Positions 1 through 7,371 of a stretch of 9,099 nucleotides of DNA are shown here, one piece after another. A program made the translations under genes and the position numbers. How positions within the stretch are numbered: position 1 is the stretch's first letter; the number at the start of each line of letters is the position of its first letter. A model generated the notes under the pieces. The model did not search any database, had not been told where the DNA came from, and saw only the letters and a list, made by a program, of their open reading frames with translations. This DNA is from JBGQBN01 sp041494805 (lineage in GTDB: Bacteria > Acidobacteriota > Terriglobia > Terriglobales > Acidobacteriaceae): the NCBI GenBank assembly GCA_041494805.1, contig JBGQBN010000091.1, forward strand, positions 1 to 9,099, read 5' to 3'.

Positions 1-1
1 C

Positions 2-453
<452 letters not shown>

Positions 454-457
<4 letters not shown>

Positions 458-1944
458 AACACATGACCCGCAAAGCCACCCGCAACGTCAGCCAAAACGA
501 AGGCCTGATCTTTGAAAAGTCATCGCCAGGGAAGGCCGCTTGGAAGCTGCCCCCACTTGACGTGCCTGAAGTGGACACCAAGAAGCTCTTAGGGTCAGCG
601 GAAAGAAAAGACCTGGGCAACATGCCCGAAGTGAGCGAGATTGAAATCATCCGCCACTTCACTCGTCTTTCCACCTGGAACTACGCCATCGATCTCGGCA
701 TGTACCCGCTGGGCTCCTGCACCATGAAGTACAACCCACGAGTGAACGAGGTCGTCGCCCGTCTCGATGGCCTGGCCAACGGACATCCCTATCAGCCCGA
801 GCGTATTTCCCAGGGTGCGCTGCGCATCATCAAGACCCTGAGCGAGTGCCTGATCGAAATCACCGGCATGGACGCCATCACCCTGCAGCCCGCAGCCGGC
901 GCCCACGGCGAACTGACCGGCCTGCTGCTGGTGCGCGCCTATCATCAATCCAAGGGCGCTCCCCGCAAAAAAATTCTGATTCCCGATTCCGCCCACGGTA
1001 CCAATCCTGCGACCGCGGCCACGGTGGGCTACGCGGTTGAGAATCTGAAATCAAACCAGCACGGCATGGTCGACGTGGCTGCTCTCGCCTCGCAGATGAA
1101 CGAAGAAGTAGCCGCGCTCATGCTCACCAATCCCAACACTCTGGGCGTGTTCGAGCAAGAGATCCACAAGATCGCAGAAATCATGCACGCCAAAGGCGGC
1201 CTGCTCTACATGGATGGCGCCAACATGAACGCGCTGGTAGGCAAAGTCCGCCCCGGCGACTTCGGCGTGGACGTCATGCACCTCAATCTGCACAAGACCT
1301 TCTCCACGCCGCACGGCGGTGGAGGCCCCGGATCTGGCCCGGTAGCGGTGAAACAGATTCTCGAACCGTTCCTGCCCAAGCCGGTATTGATCACCAAGCC
1401 CGACGGCACGCTGGGCTTTGAGTACAACCGCCCGCAGTCCGTGGGACGGGTGCGCGCCTTCTATGGCAACTTTGGAATGTTTGTCCGCGCGCTGGCCTAC
1501 ATCCAGGCCAATGGCCCCGACGGCCTACGCCAGACCACGGAAGACGCGGTACTCAACGCCAACTACATTCGCAAAGGTCTCGAAGGAATTTACGATCTGC
1601 CGTACTCCACGCCCACCATGCACGAAGTTGTCTTCAGCGACAAAGTGCAGGCCAAAAAGGGTGTGAAGACCATGGATATTGCCAAGCGCCTGATCGACTA
1701 CGGCTTCCATCCCTACACCACGGCATTCCCGCTGATCGTGCCGGGAGCGCTGATGATCGAACCTACCGAAAGCGAGTCTAAGGAAGAGATGGATCTCTTC
1801 GTCGAGGCCATGCGCTCGATCGCAGAAGAGGTCGAAGAAGATCCGCAGATGGTACTGGACGCACCACACTCGACACGCGTGTCACGCCTCGACGAAACTA
1901 CCGCCGCCCGAAAGCCTGTGCTGCGCTGGAAGCCAGCGAACTAA
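454..1944 (+). CDS. gcvPB: Glycine dehydrogenase (decarboxylating) subunit 2, PLP-binding
   Basis: This 496-residue protein is the beta half of the split P-protein and carries the PLP site. The lysine expected to form the Schiff base is K281 in LNLHKTFSTPHGGGGPGSGP, the family hallmark. Other conserved blocks are YPLGSCTMKYNPR (84-96), LQPAAGAHGE (144-153), DSAHGTNPA (178-186) and YMDGANMNA (252-260). The start at 454 is supported by the ATGA overlap with gcvPA and by GAGG at 443-446, seven bases upstream. Length is normal for the family, with a modest C-terminal tail after the last conserved helix. The product should pair with GcvPA in the cytoplasm, feeding one-carbon units to tetrahydrofolate through GcvT and GcvH. 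The TAA stop touches the left arm of a long inverted repeat that could end the operon's transcript. Confidence 0.97.
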
Positions 1945-2040
1945 TTGTTGATTGTTGATTTTTGGATTGTTGATGGCAAATCCAAACATCGCTCGCCATC
2001 GGGTTTTCAATCAACAATCAACAATCAAAAATCAACAATT
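1943..2040. repeat. Long AT-rich imperfect inverted repeat after gcvPB
   Basis: The left arm (1943-1976) and right arm (2008-2040) are reverse complements over about 33 bases, with two internal mismatches, one bulged base and a poor innermost end. The arms are built from iterated ATTGTTGAT units. The loop region holds a second perfect dyad, GATGGC (1972-1977) with GCCATC (1995-2000). The outermost bases overlap the gcvPB stop codon. The transcript could fold into a very long hairpin that stops transcription or protects the 3' end. No clear T-run follows, so a classical intrinsic terminator is not certain. A related half-copy lies at 8584-8609, which suggests a dispersed repeat. Confidence 0.8.
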
Positions 2041-2047
2041 CTTCCCT

Positions 2048-2068
2048 CCTCCGTACCGTCCGTGGTTA
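2048..2068 (+). repeat. GTGGTTA-type dispersed repeat, copy A
   Basis: The stretch starts CCTCCGTACC and ends CGTGGTTA. It aligns with the copy at 4013-4034 with only a few differences. It lies in the gap between gcvPB and the TPR membrane protein gene, just after the long inverted repeat. Confidence 0.6.
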
Positions 2069-2083
2069 CTCCACTGTGAGTGG

Positions 2084-2102
2084 CCTCTCCTCTGTGGTTA
2101 AA
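2084..2102 (+). repeat. GTGGTTA-type dispersed repeat, copy B
   Basis: CCTCTCCTCTGTGGTTAAA is the second tandem-like copy, about 35 bases after copy A. The TAA at 2099-2101 inside its core is the last in-frame stop before the following gene, so the repeat sets the upstream limit of that reading frame. Confidence 0.6.
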
Positions 2103-2110
2103 TCCTTCTG

Positions 2111-3976
2111 TTGCCAGCACCCGCTAAAAACCAGAAAAACGAGGGCTTGTTCGCTTCTCCCGGGAGGCGCAACGTCATTCTCTGCCTTCTTCTGGTGGTT
2201 GCCACCCTCGCCCTCTACAACCCGGTCAACCGGCATCCCTTCGTCAACTACGATGACGACCGCTACGTCACCGACAACCCTCACGTCCACGCCGGCCTGA
2301 GCTGGGACACGGTCACCTGGGCCTTCAGCACAACCGAGCAGGCCAATTGGCATCCCCTGACTTGGCTGTCGCATGCGCTCGACTATCAGCTGTTCCACGG
2401 AAACGCCACCGGACATCACTTCACCAGTCTCCTGATTCACGCACTCAATGCCGTGCTTTTATTTCTATTGCTGGTGCGTGCCACCGGCCGCGTGGGTCCG
2501 AGTTTGTTCGTGGCGGCGTTGTTCGCCCTGCATCCCATCAACGTAGAGTCAGTGGCGTGGGTCGCCGAGCGCAAGAACGTCCTCAGTACGTTTTTCTTCT
2601 TTGCCGCGATTGGAGCTTACGGCTGGTACGCGCTCAAACCGGGCTGGCAGCGATATCTCGCCGTGACGTCTTTGTTTGCTCTGGGACTGATGTCGAAGCC
2701 CATGGTGATCACCCTACCTTGCGCCTTGCTGTTGCTGGATTACTGGCCGCTCGCCCGAATGGAGGGAAGCGCTCAATCCGTAACCCGCGTGCCACAAAAG
2801 TCGCTGACCAGGTTGTTGTTGGAGAAAGTGCCGCTGCTCGCGCTTTCCGCCGCCAGTGCCGCGATCACCGTGCAGGCGCAGCAAGCGGGTGGAGCAACCC
2901 GGTCCGCGTTGCAATTTTCACTGGGCGTGCGTTTGGAAAATGCGATTGTCGCCTACGCGATGTACTTGTGGAAAATGCTCTGGCCGGCGCGACTCGCTCC
3001 GCTCTATCCCCATCCCGGAGACTCGCTGGCTGCATGGCAGGTGATATTGTCGGCAACGGCGTTGCTTGCCATCACCGGGCTGGTGTTCAAGTTCTGCTCG
3101 AAACCATATCTCACGGTCGGTTGGTTGTGGTTCCTGGGAACCCTGGTGCCGGTAATCGGCCTATTACAAGTGGGCGACCAGGCCATGGCCGACCGCTACG
3201 CCTACATTCCCCTAATCGGAATTTTTGTGATGATCGCGTGGGCCACAGCGGATCTGGCCGACGCAGGAAAGCTTGCTCTTCCCGCGCGCATCATTCCCGC
3301 CGCCTGCGTCTTGCTAGCGCTGGGATTCATCACCAATCGGCAGTTGAGTTACTGGTCGAGCAGCTACGACCTCTGGTCCCACACCCTGGCCGTCACCGAG
3401 AACAACTTCATCGCCGAGGATAATCTGGGAGGCGCTCTAGTACTGCTGGACCGTGCCGACGAAGCGTATCCGCACTTTCAGGCGGCGGCGAAAATCAATC
3501 CCCATGACCCCTTGAGCCATTCCAACCTGGGCGCCTATCAGCAGGAGCACGGACACCTGCAGGAAGCGGTTGAACAATACCAGGCCACCATCCACCTGGC
3601 TTCAGAGCCGGGATTGCTGGCCGCGACCTATGCCAACCTGGGCACCGCCTACCGCGAACTGGGCGACGCCGTGAAAGCCCGGGAAAGCTACGACGAAGCG
3701 TTGCGGCTCAACCCCAGCCAGTTCAACGCATATCTGGGGTTGGGGCGTTTGCTGGAAAAGCAGGGCAAGCTGGACGAGGCCATCGCCAACTACTCAAGGT
3801 CGGTCGAGCTTCGTCCCACCGGCCAGGGCTATCTCACCCTCGGTCACGCCCTGCAAACCGCCGACCGTCCGCGGGAGGCGCTGGCGGCCTACCAGGAAGC
3901 GCTGAAGATCTCTCCTGATTTGAGTGAAGCCCAGCAGGCCATCGATGCGCTGGCCGCGAAAAACAAGAATCAATAA
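2111..3976 (+). CDS. TMTC-like multi-pass membrane protein with C-terminal TPRs
   Basis: This 621-residue protein has an N-terminal polytopic half and a TPR half. The first membrane segment is about residues 21-38, followed by FVNYDDDRY (44-52), whose acidic pair (within D48-D50) matches the first-loop acidic motif of GT-C glycosyltransferases. Further hallmarks are HHFTSLLIHALNAVLLF (102-118), HPINVESVAWVAERK (141-155) and a following MSKPMVITLP block, all seen in proteins resembling eukaryotic TMTC O-mannosyltransferases. Several hydrophobic segments follow to about residue 410. About five TPRs cover 436-604, with repeated NLG...A...Y..A..L.P patterns. Membrane location is clear; a sugar-transfer role is inferred, with donor and acceptor unknown. 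The start is uncertain: TTG at 2111 has no good ribosome site, no in-frame ATG precedes the first membrane segment, and an in-frame stop lies at 2099-2101. TTG at 2147 is an alternative. Confidence 0.85.
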   Translation: MPAPAKNQKNEGLFASPGRRNVILCLLLVVATLALYNPVNRHPFVNYDDDRYVTDNPHVHAGLSWDTVTWAFSTTEQANWHPLTWLSHALDYQLFHGNATGHHFTSLLIHALNAVLLFLLLVRATGRVGPSLFVAALFALHPINVESVAWVAERKNVLSTFFFFAAIGAYGWYALKPGWQRYLAVTSLFALGLMSKPMVITLPCALLLLDYWPLARMEGSAQSVTRVPQKSLTRLLLEKVPLLALSAASAAITVQAQQAGGATRSALQFSLGVRLENAIVAYAMYLWKMLWPARLAPLYPHPGDSLAAWQVILSATALLAITGLVFKFCSKPYLTVGWLWFLGTLVPVIGLLQVGDQAMADRYAYIPLIGIFVMIAWATADLADAGKLALPARIIPAACVLLALGFITNRQLSYWSSSYDLWSHTLAVTENNFIAEDNLGGALVLLDRADEAYPHFQAAAKINPHDPLSHSNLGAYQQEHGHLQEAVEQYQATIHLASEPGLLAATYANLGTAYRELGDAVKARESYDEALRLNPSQFNAYLGLGRLLEKQGKLDEAIANYSRSVELRPTGQGYLTLGHALQTADRPREALAAYQEALKISPDLSEAQQAIDALAAKNKNQ

Positions 3977-3979
3977 CCT

Positions 3980-4042
3980 AAGGACACGAAGCCCGGAGAA
4001 ACCCTCCGCGATCCTCCGTGCCCTCTGTGGTTAAAGATTTTT
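3980..4042 (+). repeat. GTGGTTA-type repeat copy C with possible terminator
   Basis: This fills the 68-base gap between two convergent genes. The best conserved repeat part is 4013-4041, and 4027-4041 (GTGGTTAAAGATTTT) is identical to 7383-7397. An imperfect dyad pairs AGGACACG near 3981 with CGTGCCCT (4018-4025), and GGAG with CTCC further in. TTTTT at 4038-4042 follows, so it could also end transcription of the upstream membrane-protein gene. Terminator function is inference. Confidence 0.5.
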
Positions 4043-4044
4043 CT

Positions 4045-4581
4045 TCACTTCTTTTCAGAGATTTCCACTGTAGTCCGGGTGTTCTCCCAGTCCATATACA
4101 GGTGGCAGCCGCTTCCCATCTCGTGGAACGAAATCGTAAAGTTTTCCACCGGCGATGATGTTTTCGAAACTGTCATGTCGGCCCGAAGCAGTTCGTCGCT
4201 CTCCCACTTATAGGGAATGCCCCACTCGCCGGTTTTTTTGTTGATGATCAACGTCCACTTGTCGGCCGCCGGCACTGTGAAGATGGTGTAGCTGCCCGCT
4301 GGCACATTTTTGCCGCCCACCGTCAGGTCGGCAGTGGTCACGAACGAGGTCGCTTCGTTGGCGCCGGTACGCCAAACTTCGCCGTAAGGCACGAGTCCGC
4401 CGAAAATCTTGCGGCCCTTAGCGCGCGGACTCGAGTAATCGACGGTAATGGTCTTGCCATCAGCGAACTTGCATTGCGCGTGGGCGGGCGGGCTGGGACG
4501 CTGTTCCCCTTGGGCAAGCAGGTTGGTGCTCATGGCGACGATCAGAACAAACAGACTCAAAAAGGCAGTTCGTTTTTGCAT
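4045..4581 (-). CDS. Exported DUF2911 domain protein
   Basis: This 178-residue protein has an N-terminal signal peptide: basic MQKR, a hydrophobic core to about residue 20, and likely cleavage after LLA (23). The rest is one DUF2911 domain. Its signature, KGRKIFGGLVPYGEVWRTGA, is at 55-74, followed by NEAT and by AGSYTIFTVPA (95-105), the usual DUF2911 turn. The molecular function of the family is not known, and none is claimed. The frame is open to 4683, but the ATG at 4581 is chosen because AGGAG lies about six bases upstream and the signal peptide begins exactly there. It is convergent with the TPR membrane protein and divergent from the small gene at 4691. Expected location is periplasm or outer envelope. 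Confidence 0.9.
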   Translation of the reverse strand: MQKRTAFLSLFVLIVAMSTNLLAQGEQRPSPPAHAQCKFADGKTITVDYSSPRAKGRKIFGGLVPYGEVWRTGANEATSFVTTADLTVGGKNVPAGSYTIFTVPAADKWTLIINKKTGEWGIPYKWESDELLRADMTVSKTSSPVENFTISFHEMGSGCHLYMDWENTRTTVEISEKK

Positions 4582-4629
4582 GGTGTCTCCTGATTCAGAA
4601 TTCACAAGAAGCTTAGACGTAGTGGAATG

Positions 4630-4658
4630 TTGGCGGTTACTGCTGCAGGCCAAATTAT
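4630..4658 (+). promoter_or_regulatory. Candidate sigma70-type promoter for the small plus-strand gene
   Basis: TTGGCG (4630-4635), a 17-base spacer and AATTAT (4653-4658) match the consensus boxes at four of six positions each. The start codon of the gene at 4691 is 32 bases downstream. The call rests on similarity to the consensus only. Confidence 0.3.
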
Positions 4659-4683
4659 CTACCAACGGCCCCGCACGATACAA
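4654..4683 (-). promoter_or_regulatory. Candidate sigma70-type promoter for the DUF2911 gene
   Basis: On the minus strand TTGTAT (complement of 4678-4683), an 18-base spacer and GATAAT (complement of 4654-4659) form a possible promoter reading towards 4581. The -10 box matches at five of six positions and the -35 at three. It overlaps the -10 of the opposite candidate, so the two genes could compete for polymerase. Confidence 0.25.
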
Positions 4684-4690
4684 TCAAGCC

Positions 4691-4945
4691 ATGCGCGTAT
4701 TCGACGAGAAACAAGAAGAACTGGAACACTACGAGACCATGATGGGCGTGCCCCGCGGGCGACTGGCCGTCACCATGGATGCGATCACCGACGCCATGGC
4801 CCTGGTGGGCCAGCACGGCGTCTATTGCCAGAGCCAGCGCTGGCCCGGCAAGCCAGTGATGGACATCCAGATCATCATGAAGAGTCTGACGGACGCGAAA
4901 GAGCTGATCCAGAGCGTGATGGAAGAACTGAAAGGCAAGCCTTAA
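4691..4945 (+). CDS. Small hypothetical protein, 84 residues
   Basis: I do not recognise this family. The 84-residue product is soluble and mostly helical in character: an acidic N-terminus (FDEKQEELEHYETMM), a middle with one cysteine (QHGVYCQSQRW) and a C-terminal amphipathic stretch (SLTDAKELIQSVMEELKGKP). There is no signal peptide or membrane segment. Codon third positions are strongly G/C, like neighbouring genes, which supports real coding. The ATG at 4691 is preferred because the frame's upstream extension runs antisense through the DUF2911 start and its promoter region. No clear Shine-Dalgarno site is seen. The TAA stop overlaps an inverted copy of the GTGGTTA repeat. It is divergent from the DUF2911 gene and convergent with the acyl-CoA dehydrogenase gene, so it is probably monocistronic. 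Confidence 0.7.
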   Translation: MRVFDEKQEELEHYETMMGVPRGRLAVTMDAITDAMALVGQHGVYCQSQRWPGKPVMDIQIIMKSLTDAKELIQSVMEELKGKP

Positions 4946-4957
4946 CCACAGGTAAAG
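4942..4957 (-). repeat. GTGGTTA-type dispersed repeat, inverted copy F
   Basis: TTAACCACAGGTAAAG is the reverse complement of the repeat core GTGGTTAA. It supplies the TAA stop of the small gene (4943-4945). This is the only copy in minus orientation in the window. Confidence 0.45.
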
Positions 4958-4965
4958 AGGAATTT

Positions 4966-5045
4966 CAATTTTCCGATTGCGGATCGCCAATTTTCGTCAA
5001 CGGCGGATGTCAACTCGGCAATTGGACATTGGCAATCGGAAGTTG
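4966..5045. repeat. Imperfect palindrome between convergent genes
   Basis: The left arm (4966-4996) and right arm (5016-5045) are reverse complements. The outer 14-15 bases match almost fully (TTCCGATTGC against GCAATCGGAA, one gap), and the inner 16 match at about ten positions. The loop is 19 bases. The arms contain CCAATT and ATTGGCAAT units. It lies between the stops of the small gene and the acyl-CoA dehydrogenase, so a two-way terminator or a mobile palindrome is plausible. No strong T-run is present. Confidence 0.6.
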
Positions 5046-5054
5046 AGAATAGCC

Positions 5055-6854
5055 CTACGCCAGTGTGTACTTCCCCCGCTCAATCACCTTCTGCGCAATC
5101 TGCTGCCGCAATTCGATGGTATTGAAAGGCTCATGCTTGCCCAGCCTCCGCAGGATGGCCAACTGCGTCCGCAGCATGTCACCGTCAGCTACGGCGGCAA
5201 TCACTTTCCTGGCTGCCGCTTCGATCTTCTCCATCGCCTGTGACAGATAAACCCGGGTCATGGCAATCGGCAGAGACGCCGCAGCCTCACCTTTACTCTC
5301 AACCAGCTTTTGCGCACGTAGAACGGCTGACTCCATGGCGTAAGTCTCGATCACCATGTCAGCGATCGCGCCCATGACCTCCTGCTGATCCTGAATCGCC
5401 TGCATGTATTTCTGCGTGGCCGCCCCAGAAGCGAACAGCCCAAGCTTCTTGGCCGACGCCACCAGCTTCCGCTCTTCCGCCAGCGGGCCTTCGAATTCTT
5501 CGCTAAGCGAGGGTCCAGCCAACACCTCATCCATCAACTTCTTGATGGCAGGCATCAACGGCAACTGGCCGGACATCGCCCGTTTCAAGAGAAAGCCGGT
5601 GATGATGAGCCGGTTGATTTCGTTGGTGCCTTCGAAAATGCGGTTGATGCGCGCGTCGCGGTAGGCCCGCTCGGCGGGATACTCCTCGACGAAACCATAG
5701 CCGCCGTAGACCTGCACCGTCTCATCCACTACGTAGTCAATCATCTCCGAGCCCCAGACTTTGATGATCGAGCACTCGACGGCATACTCCTCAATCGCCT
5801 TGCGGGTCTCTTTCGCCGCGTCGGCGCCGGACTTGTCTACTTCCGCCAGAGCAACGTCCATCATGCCGACGGTACGATAGACCAGCGCTTCCCCAACATA
5901 AATAAGCGTCGCCATATTGGCCAGCTTCTCGCGGATCAGGCCGAAGTCGGCAATCACCTTGCTGAACGCCTTCCGCTGCTTGGCGTAACCGATGGCGTTC
6001 TCCAGAGAAACTCGCGCACCGCCCACACACATAGCTCCCAGCTTGAAGCGGCCCACGTTCAGAATGTTGAAGGCGATGACGTGTCCCTTGCCGATGTCGC
6101 CCAGCAGGTTTTCGGCGGGCACTTTGCAGTCGTTGAGAATGATGGGGCAGGTAGACGATCCGCGTATGCCCAGCTTGTGCTCCTCGGCGCCGACGGAAAA
6201 GCCCGGAAAGGTTTTCTCCACCAGAAAAGCCGTGAACTTCTCGCCGTCCACCTTGGCAAACACGGTGAATAGATCGGCGAAGCCGGCGTTGGTGATCCAC
6301 ATTTTCTCGCCGTTGAGAATGTAGTGCTTGCCGTCAGTCGAAAGTTGGGCGCGAGCGCGGCAGTTGAGTGCGTCCGAGCCGGACGACGCCTCCGACAAAG
6401 CATAGGCGCCAACAATTTCACCGGCCGCCAGCCGGGGCAGATACTTCTTCTTCTGTTCTTCTGTACCGAAATAGACAATCGGCAGCGTGCCGATACCGGT
6501 GTGTCCGCCCCAGGTGGTGGCGAAGCCCGCATACTTGGCAATGCGGTCAGCAATAACGGCGGCGGTGACTTTGTCCATCTCCAGGCCGCCGTACGCCTCG
6601 GGAATCTCCGCCGAACTGAGGCCGAGTTCCCCCGCCTTCTTCAAAAGTTCGCGGGTGACAGAGAAATCCTTATGCTCCATCTTCTCGACGTTGGGGACGA
6701 TCTCATTGACGGCAAACTCCTCCGCCGTCTGCCCGATCAGCTGGTGCTGCTCGGTGAAATCTTCCGGCGTGAAAACCTCGTCAGTGCGGCGTTCTTCGAG
6801 CAGAAAGCTGCCGCCCGAGATCCTACTTTTGGGTGCTGCGGACACCGTTGCCAT
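5055..6854 (-). CDS. fadE: Acyl-CoA dehydrogenase, VLCAD/FadE(YusJ)-type with C-terminal extension
   Basis: This 599-residue flavoenzyme should catalyse the first beta-oxidation step, acyl-CoA to trans-2-enoyl-CoA, using FAD and passing electrons to an electron-transfer flavoprotein. Family blocks in order are: N-terminal helical domain to about 145; AYALSEASSGSDA (150-162); MWITNAGFADLFTVFAKVD (185-203); the C-terminal helical domain; QVYGGYGFVEEYPAERAYRD (381-400); RIFEGTNEINR (405-415). E408 sits where the catalytic base lies in VLCAD/MCAD-type enzymes. About 160 further residues form the extension typical of VLCAD and Bacillus FadE (YusJ, of similar length), so long-chain substrates are likely. 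The ATG at 6854 is preceded by AGGAGG about 11 bases away, a rather long spacing. The gene lies downstream of the thiolase and GxxExxY genes on the same strand. The symbol follows the Bacillus usage, not E. coli FadE. Confidence 0.93.
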   Translation of the reverse strand: MATVSAAPKSRISGGSFLLEERRTDEVFTPEDFTEQHQLIGQTAEEFAVNEIVPNVEKMEHKDFSVTRELLKKAGELGLSSAEIPEAYGGLEMDKVTAAVIADRIAKYAGFATTWGGHTGIGTLPIVYFGTEEQKKKYLPRLAAGEIVGAYALSEASSGSDALNCRARAQLSTDGKHYILNGEKMWITNAGFADLFTVFAKVDGEKFTAFLVEKTFPGFSVGAEEHKLGIRGSSTCPIILNDCKVPAENLLGDIGKGHVIAFNILNVGRFKLGAMCVGGARVSLENAIGYAKQRKAFSKVIADFGLIREKLANMATLIYVGEALVYRTVGMMDVALAEVDKSGADAAKETRKAIEEYAVECSIIKVWGSEMIDYVVDETVQVYGGYGFVEEYPAERAYRDARINRIFEGTNEINRLIITGFLLKRAMSGQLPLMPAIKKLMDEVLAGPSLSEEFEGPLAEERKLVASAKKLGLFASGAATQKYMQAIQDQQEVMGAIADMVIETYAMESAVLRAQKLVESKGEAAASLPIAMTRVYLSQAMEKIEAAARKVIAAVADGDMLRTQLAILRRLGKHEPFNTIELRQQIAQKVIERGKYTLA

Positions 6855-6904
6855 GTTTGCCAGACCCTCCTAACTCTAAGAAGGACAAGAATTTCCTTAG
6901 TGTA

Positions 6905-6928
6905 CCTTGGGTGTCCTTCGTGGTTAAT
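6905..6928 (+). repeat. GTGGTTA-type dispersed repeat, copy D
   Basis: The core GTCCTTCGTGGTTAA (6913-6927) differs at one position from 7376-7390. TGTCCTT (6912-6918) is also the perfect inverse of AAGGACA (6881-6887), so a small hairpin is possible. It lies in the 88-base gap between the GxxExxY stop and the acyl-CoA dehydrogenase start. Confidence 0.6.
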
Positions 6929-6942
6929 GCTTTTGCCGTCCT

Positions 6943-7353
6943 TCATTTCCAGCCAGTCCCATTCACAAAGCGCTTTATGCCGTCCCTCAAATGAACAACA
7001 TTAAAGTTTATAAGCCGGCCCAGGGATTTACCACTGAGCTTAAGGTACGAAAGGATCTGGGCCTGATGGACGGGAGAGATACCATCCACGGACTTGATTT
7101 CTACAACTACCAAGTCCTCTACCAATAAGTCGATGCGATAGCCGAGTTCGAGCCTTACTCCCCGGTAGACAACCGGAAGAGCAACTTGGGCGATGGCGAG
7201 GAATCCAGCCTGCTTCAGCTCATATTGCAGGCAGGCGGTATAAGTGCTTTCCAGCAAACCGGGTCCAAGCTCGGTATGAACCGCCATACCCGCGGTAATA
7301 ACAGCGTGGCTGACCTGTTGCGGACTGATGGCTTTGATCGGAACAGTGGCCAT
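6943..7353 (-). CDS. GxxExxY protein, PD-(D/E)xK nuclease-like
   Basis: This 136-residue protein belongs to the GxxExxY family (PDDEXK_3-like). The naming motif is GLLESTY (32-38). The nuclease-like core follows: YRID with D75, then VVVEIK with E85 and K87, then QAQILSYL with Q99 and Y103, the pattern expected of a PD-(D/E)xK active site. LINFNV (115-120) and an RDGIKRFV-type end are also typical. All candidate catalytic residues are present. The frame also opens at an ATG at 7374, but the second ATG (7353-7351) has GGAGG six bases upstream and the upstream one has no usable site, so 7353 is chosen. The cellular role is unknown; nuclease activity is inferred from the fold motif. It lies between the thiolase and acyl-CoA dehydrogenase genes, bracketed by two near-identical repeats, and has no evident link to fatty-acid oxidation. 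Confidence 0.9.
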   Translation of the reverse strand: MATVPIKAISPQQVSHAVITAGMAVHTELGPGLLESTYTACLQYELKQAGFLAIAQVALPVVYRGVRLELGYRIDLLVEDLVVVEIKSVDGISPVHQAQILSYLKLSGKSLGRLINFNVVHLRDGIKRFVNGTGWK

Positions 7354-7371
7354 GGCGTACCTCCAGTAGTC

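Noticed and set aside
2048..2102. Two close repeat copies as the start of a CRISPR array
   Set aside because: Only two diverged copies are present, with a spacer of about 15 bases, and other copies are kilobases apart; there are no cas genes.
2347..3423. 358-residue open frame on the plus strand
   Set aside because: It overlaps the membrane-TPR gene in another frame, is arginine-rich and lacks membrane segments or domains, as expected of a shadow frame.
6737..6946. Minus-strand frame containing NHEGH
   Set aside because: It translates repeat copy D and then the start of the acyl-CoA dehydrogenase in the wrong frame. I take it as the repeat read through, not a gene.
6324..7004. 226-residue open frame on the plus strand
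   Set aside because: It is antisense to the well-supported acyl-CoA dehydrogenase and GxxExxY genes and shows no family motif; it arises from GC-rich codon bias.
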